From: an uncultured Corynebacterium sp.
GTDB lineage: Bacteria; Actinomycetota; Actinomycetes; Mycobacteriales; Mycobacteriaceae
Direction of reading: 5' to 3'
Assembly (NCBI GenBank): GCA_915275065.1
Contig: CAJZGD010000019.1
Span: 1-17,096 of the forward strand
DNA: 17,096 nt
The translations under genes were made by a program, and so were the position numbers. This document shows positions 6,898 through 14,552 of this stretch, in pieces. The notes below the pieces were generated by a model. That model was not told the origin of the DNA, made no database searches, and saw nothing but the letters and a program-made list of their open reading frames with translations. Within the stretch, counting starts at the first letter, position 1, and every line of letters starts with the position of its first letter.

Positions 6898-8532
6898 TTA
6901 ACCAATAAGACCTGTCTTAAAATCGTTGGGCGTGCGTTCCTGCGGATCAATACGAACCCACGTCCCAATCACACCAGGGACCGTCGGCGGATTATCGCCC
7001 AGCAAATCGCGAGCATTAGGAGTTTGCGGCATGTGCTGCAAAACCCCATGTAACTTGCCTTTTCTTGGTGTGTGATCCGCGCTCACTTCGGGAATCATGA
7101 GTGGTTGCGGCACCTGCCGCTGTGGCAGCGACATCGCAGGTGCTGCGGCTGCCATGCGCGTCACCGCATTCGACGTTGATGCTGAATGAGTTGATGCAGC
7201 ATGACGAACCGGACGGCCATGAATGCCGCCCAAAAACCCCGGAAAACCGGCGGCAGCGCCTCGTGACCCCACTTGAGAACCAGCGGCTACGGCCTGGGTA
7301 TCAACCCCAGCAGGTTGCGTTGCGACATGGGCTGCAGTAAGCGCCGAACCCCCTAAAACCCCAGCGTGCGGCGCCCCTAACGGGGCAGAAGAACCGCCAA
7401 CAGCACCCGCACCACCGGCCGATGCTTCAACCGCCCCCTGAAACGACGACCCCATAGAAGCATTCACATACGAACCTGCATAAACACCACTGCTACCACC
7501 ACTAGCGGCATCGGTATTCAACTCCGCCATCGACTTTGAATCCGCATGACACTCGTGCTTCTTATGAGATTGCGGCTGCGCTAGCTCAACAGCAGACTCC
7601 GACATTTCATGCCCCAATTTCTCAATCGGGGGCTGGGCATTGGAGCCACCAGCAAGCTGAACCAACCCGTCACCAACAACGGAAAGCACCTGGGTTAAGT
7701 TGCGAATAGCCGGCACCGCACCCATGAGTGCTTGACCAAAAAGTGCCCGAAACTTCACCAAAATCGCCGCCTCGATGCTCTCACGCTCTGCAGGCTCCGG
7801 GATTGCCAACAACAAAGTTCGGGCGGTCATAAGCCCAGGAAGAAACGCCAAAGCAATGGCCGCAAAATAACCGACAGTGCCAGCCATGCCGGCACTCGTG
7901 AGGGAAAATGCCTCCGTAGTCGCAGCCATGGCAGTAAGAGTCTTATGAGCTGCGCAGATCACATCACCACTATTTTCCTTGAATAAATCATTGGCAATGC
8001 TATTGAGCTCCGCCGAAGCCTGGTGCGAGATCGACGACATGGCAGTCCACGACGTGAGTGCCTGGTGAGCTTGCGCATGATTAGTGCTGGCAAGCCTGGC
8101 AATCACATCATCGAGCGATATTGGGATCGTGGGCATGGGGGTCGGAAAGCTGAAATCCGCAAAGCACGGTGTGGGATGCGGCGCATATGTTGTGCGAATC
8201 TGTTCAACCAAGTGTTGGACATCACATGATGCTAAAGCTTTGCCAAAAACACAGTCCTGCCCCAGAAATGACTGCCGATTGAGATCAAGAGTGTGACGGC
8301 CCCAATCAACCTGTTCCGCCAACGACTGGGCGACCGTTATGGCACTTCCAACACTTCCGTATAACACACACCCATGAGTTGCGCCGAGCTCACTCAGCTC
8401 CGACATGCCGGAATACGAGCCGCAAAGAGTGTTATTGCTGGCAGTATCAACGATCGAATGGGTGAGGTCAACAACATTTTTGAGCCGCAGCACCCCATGG
8501 GCAAGAGACACTGCGTTAATGGATAAATTCAT
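6898..8532 (-). CDS. Large Gly/Ala-rich protein with ESX/WXG-like helical segments
   Basis: I do not recognise a named family. The 544-aa product has four parts. Residues 1-104 are predicted helical and lack a signal peptide. Residues 135-300 look like a helical bundle, with W162 in HQALTSWTAMSS and a turn at ENSGD (186-190) between long alanine-rich helices, then a hydrophobic stretch (205-245); this recalls WXG100/PPE-type substrates of type VII secretion, but a strict W-x-G is absent. Residues 340-465 are Gly/Ala/Ser-rich low complexity. Residues 470-544 form a basic, Pro-rich tail ending in GVIGTWVRIDPQ and NDFKTGLIG. Six cysteines lie in the first 125 residues. The start ATG at 8532 has AGGAG (complement of 8539-8543) 6 bases upstream. 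It is the first gene of a minus-strand pair set against the heme genes. Export is a hypothesis. Confidence 0.8.
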   Translation of the reverse strand: MNLSINAVSLAHGVLRLKNVVDLTHSIVDTASNNTLCGSYSGMSELSELGATHGCVLYGSVGSAITVAQSLAEQVDWGRHTLDLNRQSFLGQDCVFGKALASCDVQHLVEQIRTTYAPHPTPCFADFSFPTPMPTIPISLDDVIARLASTNHAQAHQALTSWTAMSSISHQASAELNSIANDLFKENSGDVICAAHKTLTAMAATTEAFSLTSAGMAGTVGYFAAIALAFLPGLMTARTLLLAIPEPAERESIEAAILVKFRALFGQALMGAVPAIRNLTQVLSVVGDGLVQLAGGSNAQPPIEKLGHEMSESAVELAQPQSHKKHECHADSKSMAELNTDAASGGSSGVYAGSYVNASMGSSFQGAVEASAGGAGAVGGSSAPLGAPHAGVLGGSALTAAHVATQPAGVDTQAVAAGSQVGSRGAAAGFPGFLGGIHGRPVRHAASTHSASTSNAVTRMAAAAPAMSLPQRQVPQPLMIPEVSADHTPRKGKLHGVLQHMPQTPNARDLLGDNPPTVPGVIGTWVRIDPQERTPNDFKTGLIG

Positions 8533-8818
8533 GGCATTCTCCTCGAATGACTGTTGGGATAGCGGGGAAGACAGCGTGGCCTATCAGCGGCTTCTCGACG
8601 AGCCAATAGGTGGCTTGTCAATAGTGCCAATGGTGAAAACCGTCAATTTTGCCTTCATATAGTTGGACAGGAATTGGCAACTTTTTGGCCAACATAATTC
8701 ATGTGATTTTCGTCATATCTCTTGGTGGCTTGCTTACCAATAAAAAGTTGTGTGTGGGGGTAGTGGGAAAGGTATGGCTTGCTTTGCAAAGGTTGGTGGA
8801 CACGGCATACTTTTGGCT
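8533..8818. promoter_or_regulatory. Divergent regulatory region with TTGGY/RCCAA half-sites
   Basis: This 286-base gap separates the minus-strand 544-aa gene from hemE. It holds two similar dyads with identical geometry: TTGGC-N9-GCCAA (8674-8692) and TTGGT-N9-ACCAA (8722-8740), with centres 48 bases apart. Further GCCAA half-sites occur at 8602 and 8626. TAAAAA at 8741-8746, next to the second dyad, is a possible -10 for hemE. On the minus strand TTGACG with 17-base spacing to TATTGA is a weak promoter candidate for the other gene. No coding region is evident before the hemE start. Confidence 0.4.
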
Positions 8819-9916
8819 ATGACTTTTGTTGCGCGCTCTTCACGTAAACGAACATTGACCAATGCGCCATTGATTGACGCAATTACTCCTGGCGTGAGGG
8901 AACAACGGCGCGCCGTGTGGTTCATGCGACAAGCAGGCCGGTCGCTGCCGGAATATCGGCAGGTTCGCGCCGGGATTGACATGCTTGATTCGTGTTTTAT
9001 GCCGGAACTTTTAGCTGAGATTACGTTGCAGCCGGTGCGTCGTCATGACGTTGATGCTGCGATTTTATTTTCTGATATTGTGGTGCCGCTGAAGGCTGCT
9101 GGTGTGGATGTCGAGATTGTGCCTGGTCGTGGTCCGGTGGTGGCGCAGCCAATTCTTAGCATGTCGGACGTAGATAATTTGCCTGTTTTAGACGCAGATA
9201 TTGATGAAGTTATAGCAGGTATAGGCATTATTATAGAGAATCTTACGCCGTCGCAAGCGTTGATTGGGTTTGCGGGGGCGCCGTTTACTCTAGCGAGCTA
9301 TCTGGTCGAGGGCGGGCCGTCCCGTAACCACGAGAAGACCAAAGCGATGATGCATGCGCAGCCGGAAACATGGCATGCGTTAATGCGGAAGCTCACTCCG
9401 ACGATTACCCGCTTTTTGTCGATGCAGGTATCGGCCGGGATTGACGCTATGCAGCTCTTTGACTCGTGGGCGGGTTTCTTGACAGAGCGGGATTATCGGG
9501 AATATGTGCTGCCTTATTCCACGGAGATTTTCGTGGCGATTGCCGGGGCGGATATTCCAAGGATTCATTTTGGGGTCGGTACCGGTGAACTTTTAGGAGC
9601 GATGAGCCAGGCCGGTGCTGATGTAACTGGTGTGGATTGGCGGGTGCCGCTGGATGTGGCTGCGCAGCGTATTCATCATGCAGCGGGCTCAAAGTCAGTG
9701 CAGGGAAATCTGGACCCGGCACTATTATGTGCAGGCGAAGAAGTGGTGCGTGCCGAAGTGGCTCGGATTTGCGCCGAAGCGGATCGCGCTATTTCTGCTG
9801 GCCATGCCGTCGGTCATATTTTTAATTTAGGGCATGGTGTGTTGCCAGCAACGGATCCTGAGATGATTACCCGTGCGGTATCGTTGGTGCACGAGATCGC
9901 ACCACCACAAATATAG
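8819..9916 (+). CDS. hemE: Uroporphyrinogen decarboxylase
   Basis: HemE removes four acetate carboxyls from uroporphyrinogen III to give coproporphyrinogen III, in the cytosol as a dimer. With the chosen start the product is 365 aa, near the family norm. The signature MRQAGRSLPEYR is at residues 36-47, LFSDIVVPLKAAG holds the catalytic Asp at D86, and FAGAPFTLASYLVEGG, DSWAG, HFGVGTGELL, VQGNLDP and FNLGHGVLP follow in the usual order. The start is uncertain: ATG at 8819 best fits the family N-terminus (…RTLTNAPLIDA), but lacks a good SD. ATG at 8774 has GGGAAAGG immediately upstream (too close), and the frame is open to GTG at 8750. In related clusters it directly follows the ATPase-like gene; here a minus-strand gene pair intervenes, so it probably has its own promoter. 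hemY follows after 43 bases. Confidence 0.96.
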   Translation: MTFVARSSRKRTLTNAPLIDAITPGVREQRRAVWFMRQAGRSLPEYRQVRAGIDMLDSCFMPELLAEITLQPVRRHDVDAAILFSDIVVPLKAAGVDVEIVPGRGPVVAQPILSMSDVDNLPVLDADIDEVIAGIGIIIENLTPSQALIGFAGAPFTLASYLVEGGPSRNHEKTKAMMHAQPETWHALMRKLTPTITRFLSMQVSAGIDAMQLFDSWAGFLTERDYREYVLPYSTEIFVAIAGADIPRIHFGVGTGELLGAMSQAGADVTGVDWRVPLDVAAQRIHHAAGSKSVQGNLDPALLCAGEEVVRAEVARICAEADRAISAGHAVGHIFNLGHGVLPATDPEMITRAVSLVHEIAPPQI

Positions 9917-9959
9917 TTATTATCTAATAATATTTAGTTTATTTGATAGGGAGTTTTAT

Positions 9960-11363
9960 ATGCGTATTGCAATCATTGGTGCTGGCCTATCAGGGCTCAC
10001 CGCGGCATGGGAGATTCACCATCAACGCCCCGACGTTGAGATAGAAGTATTTGAGGCAGCCGATCGTATTGGTGGCAAACTCTATACAGTGCCGTTTACC
10101 GCGGGGCCTACTGATATGGGGGCCGAGGCATACCTGGCCATACGTGCGGATGCCACACAATTTTTTACCCAATTAGGGTTAAGAGATGAGCTGGTAAAAC
10201 CATCAGGATTGCCATCATTATTGTATTTCAACGATGCGGTGCATGAGATGCCCCGGAATACCGTGATGGGGATTCCCGCATCGGGCAGTGCCGTTGCCAA
10301 ACTTGTTGATATTCACACGCAGGCACGCATTGATGATGAAGCGGACCAACCAGGTATTGCCTGGGTTGCTGGGGTCACGGAAATGTCTCTGGGCGGATTA
10401 GTGCGGGCTCGCTATGGCGATCAAATTGTTGATCGGCTTGTTTCGGTGTTTCAGGGTGGGGTTTTCTCCTGTGTCTCTGATGATCTAGGAATTCGGGCCA
10501 CTATCCCGCAATTAGCTCAGACCTTTGACGATATGGCTAACAGCGGTGAGAAAGTGACCCTCTCTGGTGCCGTCAACCGAATTTTAGAGCAGCAAAAGGC
10601 CGATCAAACGAAGTACACGAAAAATTACCGCCCACAGGTATTTGGGGCTTTCCGCCAGGGGTACCAGCAACTGTACGAGACCTTGGCGGAACAATCAGAG
10701 GCAACCATCCACATTGATGCGTTTATCTCTAGCGTGGCAAAGAAACCGCAGGGGGTTGTGCTGAAAGGCGCCGGTAGCGGCTTCTATGACAGAATATTGT
10801 TCGCCACGCCGGCCCCAACCACGGCGATGCTTGTCAAAGACATCATGCCTGCTGCTGAGGCGCCGTTGAAGGCTGTCAAGCTAGCATCTTCTGTTGTTGT
10901 GGGTATGAAGTTTGCCTCTGATGAGGGGCTGCCGGATAATTCCGGGATTTTAGTGGCAACGGACGAACCCGATGTGAAGGCAAAAGCTTTCACATTTTCA
11001 TCAAAAAAATGGCCGCATATCGGTGAGCGAGGTGGGGCCCTGGTGCGGGCGTCGTTTGGCCGCTTTGGCGATGACGCAATTACCCGATGGGAGGAAGATG
11101 CCCTGGTGGATCAGGCCCTTGATGATTTGCGAACCATCACTGGTTTTGATGGGCGCGCAGCCGGGTTAGACGAAATTTATGTACAACGCTGGTTCGGCGG
11201 GCTGCCGGTGTATTCGCCCACTCATTTGGCAACGGTCGCCGAGATCGAAGCGGTGGTTGCCGATACCGAAGATGTGGAGATCGCGGGTTCCTTTATGCGA
11301 GGTGTGGGGGTACCCGCGGTAATTGCCGATGCGCGAGCCGCCGCCCACCGCTTATTAAAGTAA
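9960..11363 (+). CDS. hemY: Coproporphyrinogen III oxidase (HemY/CgoX family flavoprotein)
   Basis: The 467-aa product is a HemY-type FAD oxidase. In actinobacteria this family oxidises coproporphyrinogen III to coproporphyrin III in the coproporphyrin-dependent heme route; older annotation calls it protoporphyrinogen oxidase. The N-terminal Rossmann motif is GAGLSG (G7, G9, G12), followed by VEVFEA-type acidic strand end (IEVFEAADRIGGKL). The C-terminal FAD-contact segment AGSFMRGVGVPAVIADARAAA is present. No signal peptide is seen; peripheral membrane association is typical of the family. The start at ATG 9960 is chosen because TAGGGAG (9947-9953) lies 6 bases upstream; the open frame extends back to 9873 inside hemE, which is not credible. 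The hemE-hemY spacer is very AT-rich. The gene ends 4 bases from the converging HxlR gene. Confidence 0.94.
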   Translation: MRIAIIGAGLSGLTAAWEIHHQRPDVEIEVFEAADRIGGKLYTVPFTAGPTDMGAEAYLAIRADATQFFTQLGLRDELVKPSGLPSLLYFNDAVHEMPRNTVMGIPASGSAVAKLVDIHTQARIDDEADQPGIAWVAGVTEMSLGGLVRARYGDQIVDRLVSVFQGGVFSCVSDDLGIRATIPQLAQTFDDMANSGEKVTLSGAVNRILEQQKADQTKYTKNYRPQVFGAFRQGYQQLYETLAEQSEATIHIDAFISSVAKKPQGVVLKGAGSGFYDRILFATPAPTTAMLVKDIMPAAEAPLKAVKLASSVVVGMKFASDEGLPDNSGILVATDEPDVKAKAFTFSSKKWPHIGERGGALVRASFGRFGDDAITRWEEDALVDQALDDLRTITGFDGRAAGLDEIYVQRWFGGLPVYSPTHLATVAEIEAVVADTEDVEIAGSFMRGVGVPAVIADARAAAHRLLK

Positions 11364-11367
11364 TCGA

Positions 11368-11742
11368 TCATGGTTGCGGGTGTGGGGGTTGTTGGCTACC
11401 CATAGCACTGGTGTCTGGTGTCGCCGCGGAATAAATTTCGCCCCACCACCGCAACGTATCCAGCACCGGTTTCAGGCTTGCCCCTAACTCTGTGAGCTCG
11501 TATTCCACCCGGGGCGGTACTTCGGCATAGACCGTTCGAGTCAACAACCCATGCTCCGCCATTTGCCGCAGATTGCTGGTGAGCACCTTTTGGGAGATAT
11601 GCCCAATACTGCGCTGTAATTCATTGAACCTGCGTGGCCCATCCATGAGGTCACGCAGAATCAGCGCCGACCATTTAGTACTCAGGAAAAATAGCGTGGT
11701 CTCTATCGGACAGGTGGAAAGATCAGGCTTTTTTATTTCCAT
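11368..11742 (-). CDS. HxlR-family winged-helix regulator
   Basis: The 124-aa product is a typical HxlR/MarR-like winged-helix repressor or redox regulator that binds DNA as a dimer. The pattern is complete: CPIETTLFFLSTKWSALILR (11-30), GPRRFNELQRSIGHISQKVL (35-54), LRQMAEHGLL (58-67), a wing with VPPRVEYELTELG (75-87), and a helix with WWGEIY. C11 is at the position of the conserved N-terminal cysteine that senses quinones, diamide or aldehydes in HxlR members such as YodB and HypR. The start ATG at 11742 has AGAGGT 6 bases upstream (complement of 11749-11754). It is divergent from the NAD(P)-binding reductase gene, and their promoters appear to share -35 positions, so control of both by this protein is the simplest reading. 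The last 15 residues are Pro/Gln-rich. Confidence 0.93.
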   Translation of the reverse strand: MEIKKPDLSTCPIETTLFFLSTKWSALILRDLMDGPRRFNELQRSIGHISQKVLTSNLRQMAEHGLLTRTVYAEVPPRVEYELTELGASLKPVLDTLRWWGEIYSAATPDTSAMGSQQPPHPQP

Positions 11743-11765
11743 GCTTTTACCTCTTGACCATTAAT

Positions 11766-11819
11766 AGTATCTATTTGGTTCCTACGGTACTTGATAGTGC
11801 CTTCTTCCCAAAAGATACT
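11766..11819. promoter_or_regulatory. Symmetric divergent promoters with a central dyad (putative HxlR operator)
   Basis: On the + strand TTGATA (11791-11796) and GATACT (11814-11819) are separated by 17 bases and fit a sigma-A promoter for the reductase gene. On the minus strand the same GATACT occurs as the complement of 11766-11771, with TCAAGT (complement of 11789-11794) as -35, again 17 bases away. The two -35 sites overlap inside GGTAC-N6-GTGCC (11786-11801), a dyad with one mismatch. A dimer bound there would block both promoters. Confidence 0.5.
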
Positions 11820-11831
11820 GTCTTCTTTAGG

Positions 11832-11861
11832 CTTTGGAACACACCAGAGAATATTCCAAAG
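11832..11861 (+). promoter_or_regulatory. Inverted repeat in the leader of the reductase gene
   Basis: CTTTGGAA (11832-11839) and TTCCAAAG (11854-11861) are perfect complements around 14 bases. They lie between the predicted transcript start (near 11826) and the SD at 11871-11876, so the element could be a second operator or an RNA hairpin. Confidence 0.35.
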
Positions 11862-11880
11862 AATTCCAAGAGAGGAACAC

Positions 11881-12501
11881 ATGCGTATCGCAGTCATCGG
11901 TGCTACCGGAAAAGCGGGAAAACTCATCGTCCAAGAAGCAGTCAACCGTTCTCATGAAGTCACCGCAGTTAGCCGACGCCCTCACCCAAATACCCCGGCA
12001 CAACACACGCTTGTCAAGAACGTTACCGATCTCACCACAGCAGATTTCAAAGCCTTTGACGTGGTCATTTCCGCCCTAGGGTCACAACAAATTGTTGAAC
12101 TCACCACCCATCTTGGTCAGATCCTGTCCGGTACCGATACCCGACTCGTGGTTATAGGCGGCACCGGCACGCTTTACACCACCCTGGCGCGTACTGAGCG
12201 GTTGGTTGATTCCCCGGATTTTCCGGCTGAATATCGAAAGTATGCCGAGACTCATGCCGTGGCTTCCGCTTCTTTGCGTGGTATCACTGGTTTGAAGTGG
12301 ACCGCTATCAGCCCGGCGGCCAATTTTTTGCCCGATGCTCCAGCCCGTCATGATTATGAGTTTGCGGGTGATGTTTTCACCGTCGGTGCCAGTGGCACAA
12401 GTGAGATCAGTTATGCGGATTATGCATCCGCCCTGGTTGATGAGGTAGAAAACACCACCGGGGCTCATATTGGCGAACAAATCAGCGTGCGTAATCGCTA
12501 A
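11881..12501 (+). CDS. NAD(P)-binding reductase/epimerase-like protein (NmrA/atypical SDR)
   Basis: The 206-aa product is an atypical short-chain dehydrogenase of the NmrA/YwnB kind. The N-terminal Rossmann motif GATGKAG (GxxGxxG) is at residues 7-13, followed by VTAVSRRP after the second strand, VVISALG near 61-67 and VVIGGTGTLY near 90-99. TAISPAANFLP occupies the family's 'isPs' position, and ISYADYASALVDE is the usual near-C-terminal helix. The classic SDR YxxxK is not obvious except YRKYAETHAVA, so activity could be reduction or NAD(P)-sensing; the substrate is unknown. AGAGGA (11871-11876) lies 4 bases before ATG at 11881; the frame is open upstream to 11791 but that region is the promoter. 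Pairing with a divergent HxlR gene suggests induction by electrophiles or redox stress. No heme-specific role is visible. Confidence 0.87.
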   Translation: MRIAVIGATGKAGKLIVQEAVNRSHEVTAVSRRPHPNTPAQHTLVKNVTDLTTADFKAFDVVISALGSQQIVELTTHLGQILSGTDTRLVVIGGTGTLYTTLARTERLVDSPDFPAEYRKYAETHAVASASLRGITGLKWTAISPAANFLPDAPARHDYEFAGDVFTVGASGTSEISYADYASALVDEVENTTGAHIGEQISVRNR

Positions 12502-12517
12502 CGCATCCCACAAAACC

Positions 12518-12523
12518 TACAAT
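12518..12523 (+). promoter_or_regulatory. Probable leaderless -10 element for hemL
   Basis: TACAAT matches the actinobacterial TANNNT -10 and ends exactly 7 bases before the hemL ATG at 12531, which would put the transcript start on or next to the start codon. There is no good SD (only TAGGG three bases from ATG), consistent with a leaderless mRNA. The -35 position (12495-12500) holds no consensus. Confidence 0.5.
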
Positions 12524-12530
12524 AGGGTGC

Positions 12531-13859
12531 ATGACTTTTTCCCCCTCATATCCAACTTCGGCGCACGTAGCTCGTTCTCGGGCATTCATGGAGCGCGCCC
12601 AACATGTCATTCCGGGCGGTGTGAATTCACCAGTTCGAGCTTTTGGGTCAGTTGGGGGCCAGGCTCGGTTTATCGCTAAGGCACACGGTTCAAAGCTTTA
12701 CGACGTTGATGGCAACCAGTACGTTGATCTTGTGAATTCCTGGGGGCCTATGCTTTTGGGGAATGCTCACCCGGAAATTCTTGCTGCTGTGACTGAGACC
12801 ATGGCGGATGGTTTGTCGTTTGGCGCACCAACCGAGGCCGAGATTGATCTTGCGGAAATGATTGTTGACCGTACTAGTGTGGCGAAAGTCCGCATGGTCA
12901 ATTCCGGCACTGAGGCCACCATGTCGGCGGTTCGTTTGGCTCGTGGGTTTACCGGTCGTCCGAAGATCCTGAAGTTTGAGGGCTGCTATCACGGTCATGT
13001 GGATGCGCTTCTTGCCGCCGCAGGTTCGGGGGTTGCTACTTTTGCGTTGCCGGATTCCCCTGGTGTTACTGGTGCGACCGCTGCTGACACCATTGTTGTG
13101 CCCTATAACGATATCCAGGCTGTCGAACAAGCGTTCGCTGAGAATGAGGGGCAGATCGCTGCCGTTATCACCGAGGCTGCCGCGGGCAATATGGGGACCG
13201 TTGCCCCCCATAATAATTTCAATGCCAGGTTGAAAGACCTATGCCATGACAATGGGGCACTTCTCATTCTTGATGAAGTGATGACCGGATTCCGTACTTC
13301 TTATTCCGGCTGGTACGGTGTCGATAATGTTGCCGGTGACCTCACCACCTTCGGCAAAGTTATTTCAGGTGGTCTTCCCGCAGCAGCATTCGGTGGCCGC
13401 GCCGATATCATGGATCATCTTGCCCCGGTTGGCCCTGTCTATCAGGCTGGCACCTTGTCCGGCAACCCTGTCGCCATGGCAGCCGGGAAGAAATCCCTCG
13501 AATTAGCAACCGAACAAATATACGACACTATTCGTGCTCATGCTGATCGGCTTGCCGATCTCATCCATGATGCGCTTGGTGCCGTCGGCGTCGCCCACCA
13601 CATTCAACGCGCCGCCACCATGCTTTCCGTGCGATTCGCCGACGGGGAAGGCCATAATTTCTCCGACATGAAACAGGCGGACACATTCCGCTACGCACCG
13701 TTCTTCCACGCTCTTCTCGACAATGGTGTTTACGCGCCACCTAGTGTTTTTGAAACCTGGTTTGTGTCCGCAGCCCTCACCGATGACGACTTTGACCGCA
13801 TCGAAGCAGCACTCAAACCAGCAGCTCAAGCCGCTGCGGCAGCCCAAGACATCGGCTAA
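12531..13859 (+). CDS. hemL: Glutamate-1-semialdehyde 2,1-aminomutase
   Basis: HemL converts glutamate-1-semialdehyde to 5-aminolevulinate with PLP or PMP in the cytosol, the last step of the C5 pathway. The 442-aa length fits the family. RAQHVIPGGVNSPVRAF (22-38) is the family N-terminus, RMVNSGTEATMSA (121-133) binds phosphate, GCYHGH (151-156) and LILDEVMTGFR (245-255, D248 contacting the cofactor) follow, and the Schiff-base lysine is K276 in TTFGKVISGGLPAAAFGG. The C-terminus includes FEAWF-like FETWF and FVSAALTDDD. The start is 29 bases after the reductase gene and appears leaderless. In related clusters hemL follows hemY directly; here the HxlR/reductase pair lies between. Codon choice drifts from G/T-ending in the first half to C/A-ending in the second. 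Confidence 0.97.
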   Translation: MTFSPSYPTSAHVARSRAFMERAQHVIPGGVNSPVRAFGSVGGQARFIAKAHGSKLYDVDGNQYVDLVNSWGPMLLGNAHPEILAAVTETMADGLSFGAPTEAEIDLAEMIVDRTSVAKVRMVNSGTEATMSAVRLARGFTGRPKILKFEGCYHGHVDALLAAAGSGVATFALPDSPGVTGATAADTIVVPYNDIQAVEQAFAENEGQIAAVITEAAAGNMGTVAPHNNFNARLKDLCHDNGALLILDEVMTGFRTSYSGWYGVDNVAGDLTTFGKVISGGLPAAAFGGRADIMDHLAPVGPVYQAGTLSGNPVAMAAGKKSLELATEQIYDTIRAHADRLADLIHDALGAVGVAHHIQRAATMLSVRFADGEGHNFSDMKQADTFRYAPFFHALLDNGVYAPPSVFETWFVSAALTDDDFDRIEAALKPAAQAAAAAQDIG

Positions 13860-13870
13860 TGCCATGATGA

Positions 13871-13891
13871 GCGGCTCAATAATCTAGCCGC
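13871..13891. terminator. Hairpin after hemL
   Basis: GCGGCT (13871-13876) and AGCCGC (13886-13891) are perfect complements with a 9-nt loop, starting 12 bases after the hemL stop. No T-run follows, so it may only partly reduce read-through into the phosphatase gene. Confidence 0.35.
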
Positions 13892-13943
13892 CACATACCC
13901 ACACGGTAACCACTAACGGAAAACGGAAAGCGTCTCACCCATC

Positions 13944-14552
13944 ATGTCCCACACCATTATCCATCTCGTCCGTCACGGCGAAGTCTACAACCCTGACCGC
14001 ATCCTTTATGGTCGTATCCCCGATTACCACCTCTCCGCCCGCGGCCAATCCATGGCCGCTGCTACCGCTAAATCTTTCACCAACCACGACATTGCGCTCC
14101 TCTGGTCCTCCCCCCTGGAGCGTGCACAAGAAACCGCCGGCCCAATCTCCGAAACCACCGGCGTCGACATCACCCTCGACGACCGTCTCATCGAGGCGGG
14201 GAACCGGTTCGAAGGCCTCCGCGTCAACTCCTGGCGATCCCAACTCATCAACCCGATCCGTTGGCCCCTCATGTGGAACCCCGCACTTCCCAGTTGGGGC
14301 GAACACTACGTTGACATTGCCGCCCGCATGATGGACGCCGTCGACTCCGCCCGTCGACAAGCAGCCGGGCACGAAGGAATACTCGTCACACACCAACTCC
14401 CCATCGTGTGCGTGCAACGCACCGTCCTCGGCCAACCCCTCGCCCACAACCCCAGCAACCGGGTATGCGACCTGGCCAGCGTCACATCATTAGTATTCCA
14501 CGGCGACCAACTGGTAGATTACCGCTACAACGAACCAGCCCAGGAGATATAA
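13944..14552 (+). CDS. Histidine phosphatase (phosphoglycerate mutase-like) superfamily protein
   Basis: The 202-aa product belongs to the branch-1 histidine phosphatases. The phosphorylated His is H11 in LVRHGE (R10, H11, G12, E13). The other pocket residues expected are R60 in SSPLERAQETA, E84 in LIEAGNRFEG and H150 in ILVTHQLPI. Phosphomutase activity is not implied: many cluster members annotated gpmB are phosphatases of unknown substrate. ATG at 13944 is the only sensible start; GGAAAG (13925-13930) is a distant SD. The stop TAA at 14550-14552 abuts the start of the thioredoxin-like gene, and the two are expected to be cotranslated. The gene is a fixed member between hemL and the cytochrome c assembly genes in corynebacteria, so it may act on a metabolite of that pathway, but nothing here shows which. 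Confidence 0.92.
   Translation: MSHTIIHLVRHGEVYNPDRILYGRIPDYHLSARGQSMAAATAKSFTNHDIALLWSSPLERAQETAGPISETTGVDITLDDRLIEAGNRFEGLRVNSWRSQLINPIRWPLMWNPALPSWGEHYVDIAARMMDAVDSARRQAAGHEGILVTHQLPIVCVQRTVLGQPLAHNPSNRVCDLASVTSLVFHGDQLVDYRYNEPAQEI

Noticed and set aside
6529..7053. 174-codon + strand frame across the junction of the two minus-strand genes
   Set aside because: It lies opposite two better supported genes with SD sites and spans their 60-base gap; its translation has no recognisable pattern.
9924..9937. CTAA-N6-TTAG in the hemE-hemY spacer as a DtxR-type iron box
   Set aside because: Only four-base arms match; it does not resemble the 19-bp DtxR consensus, and the spacer is simply AT-rich.
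9873..9959. hemY start inside hemE
   Set aside because: The frame is open there by chance; the Rossmann fold begins at the ATG at 9960, which has a good SD.
13935..14447. 170-codon minus-strand frame opposite the histidine phosphatase
   Set aside because: Antisense shadow from C-ending codons; the + frame carries RHGE and all catalytic residues.
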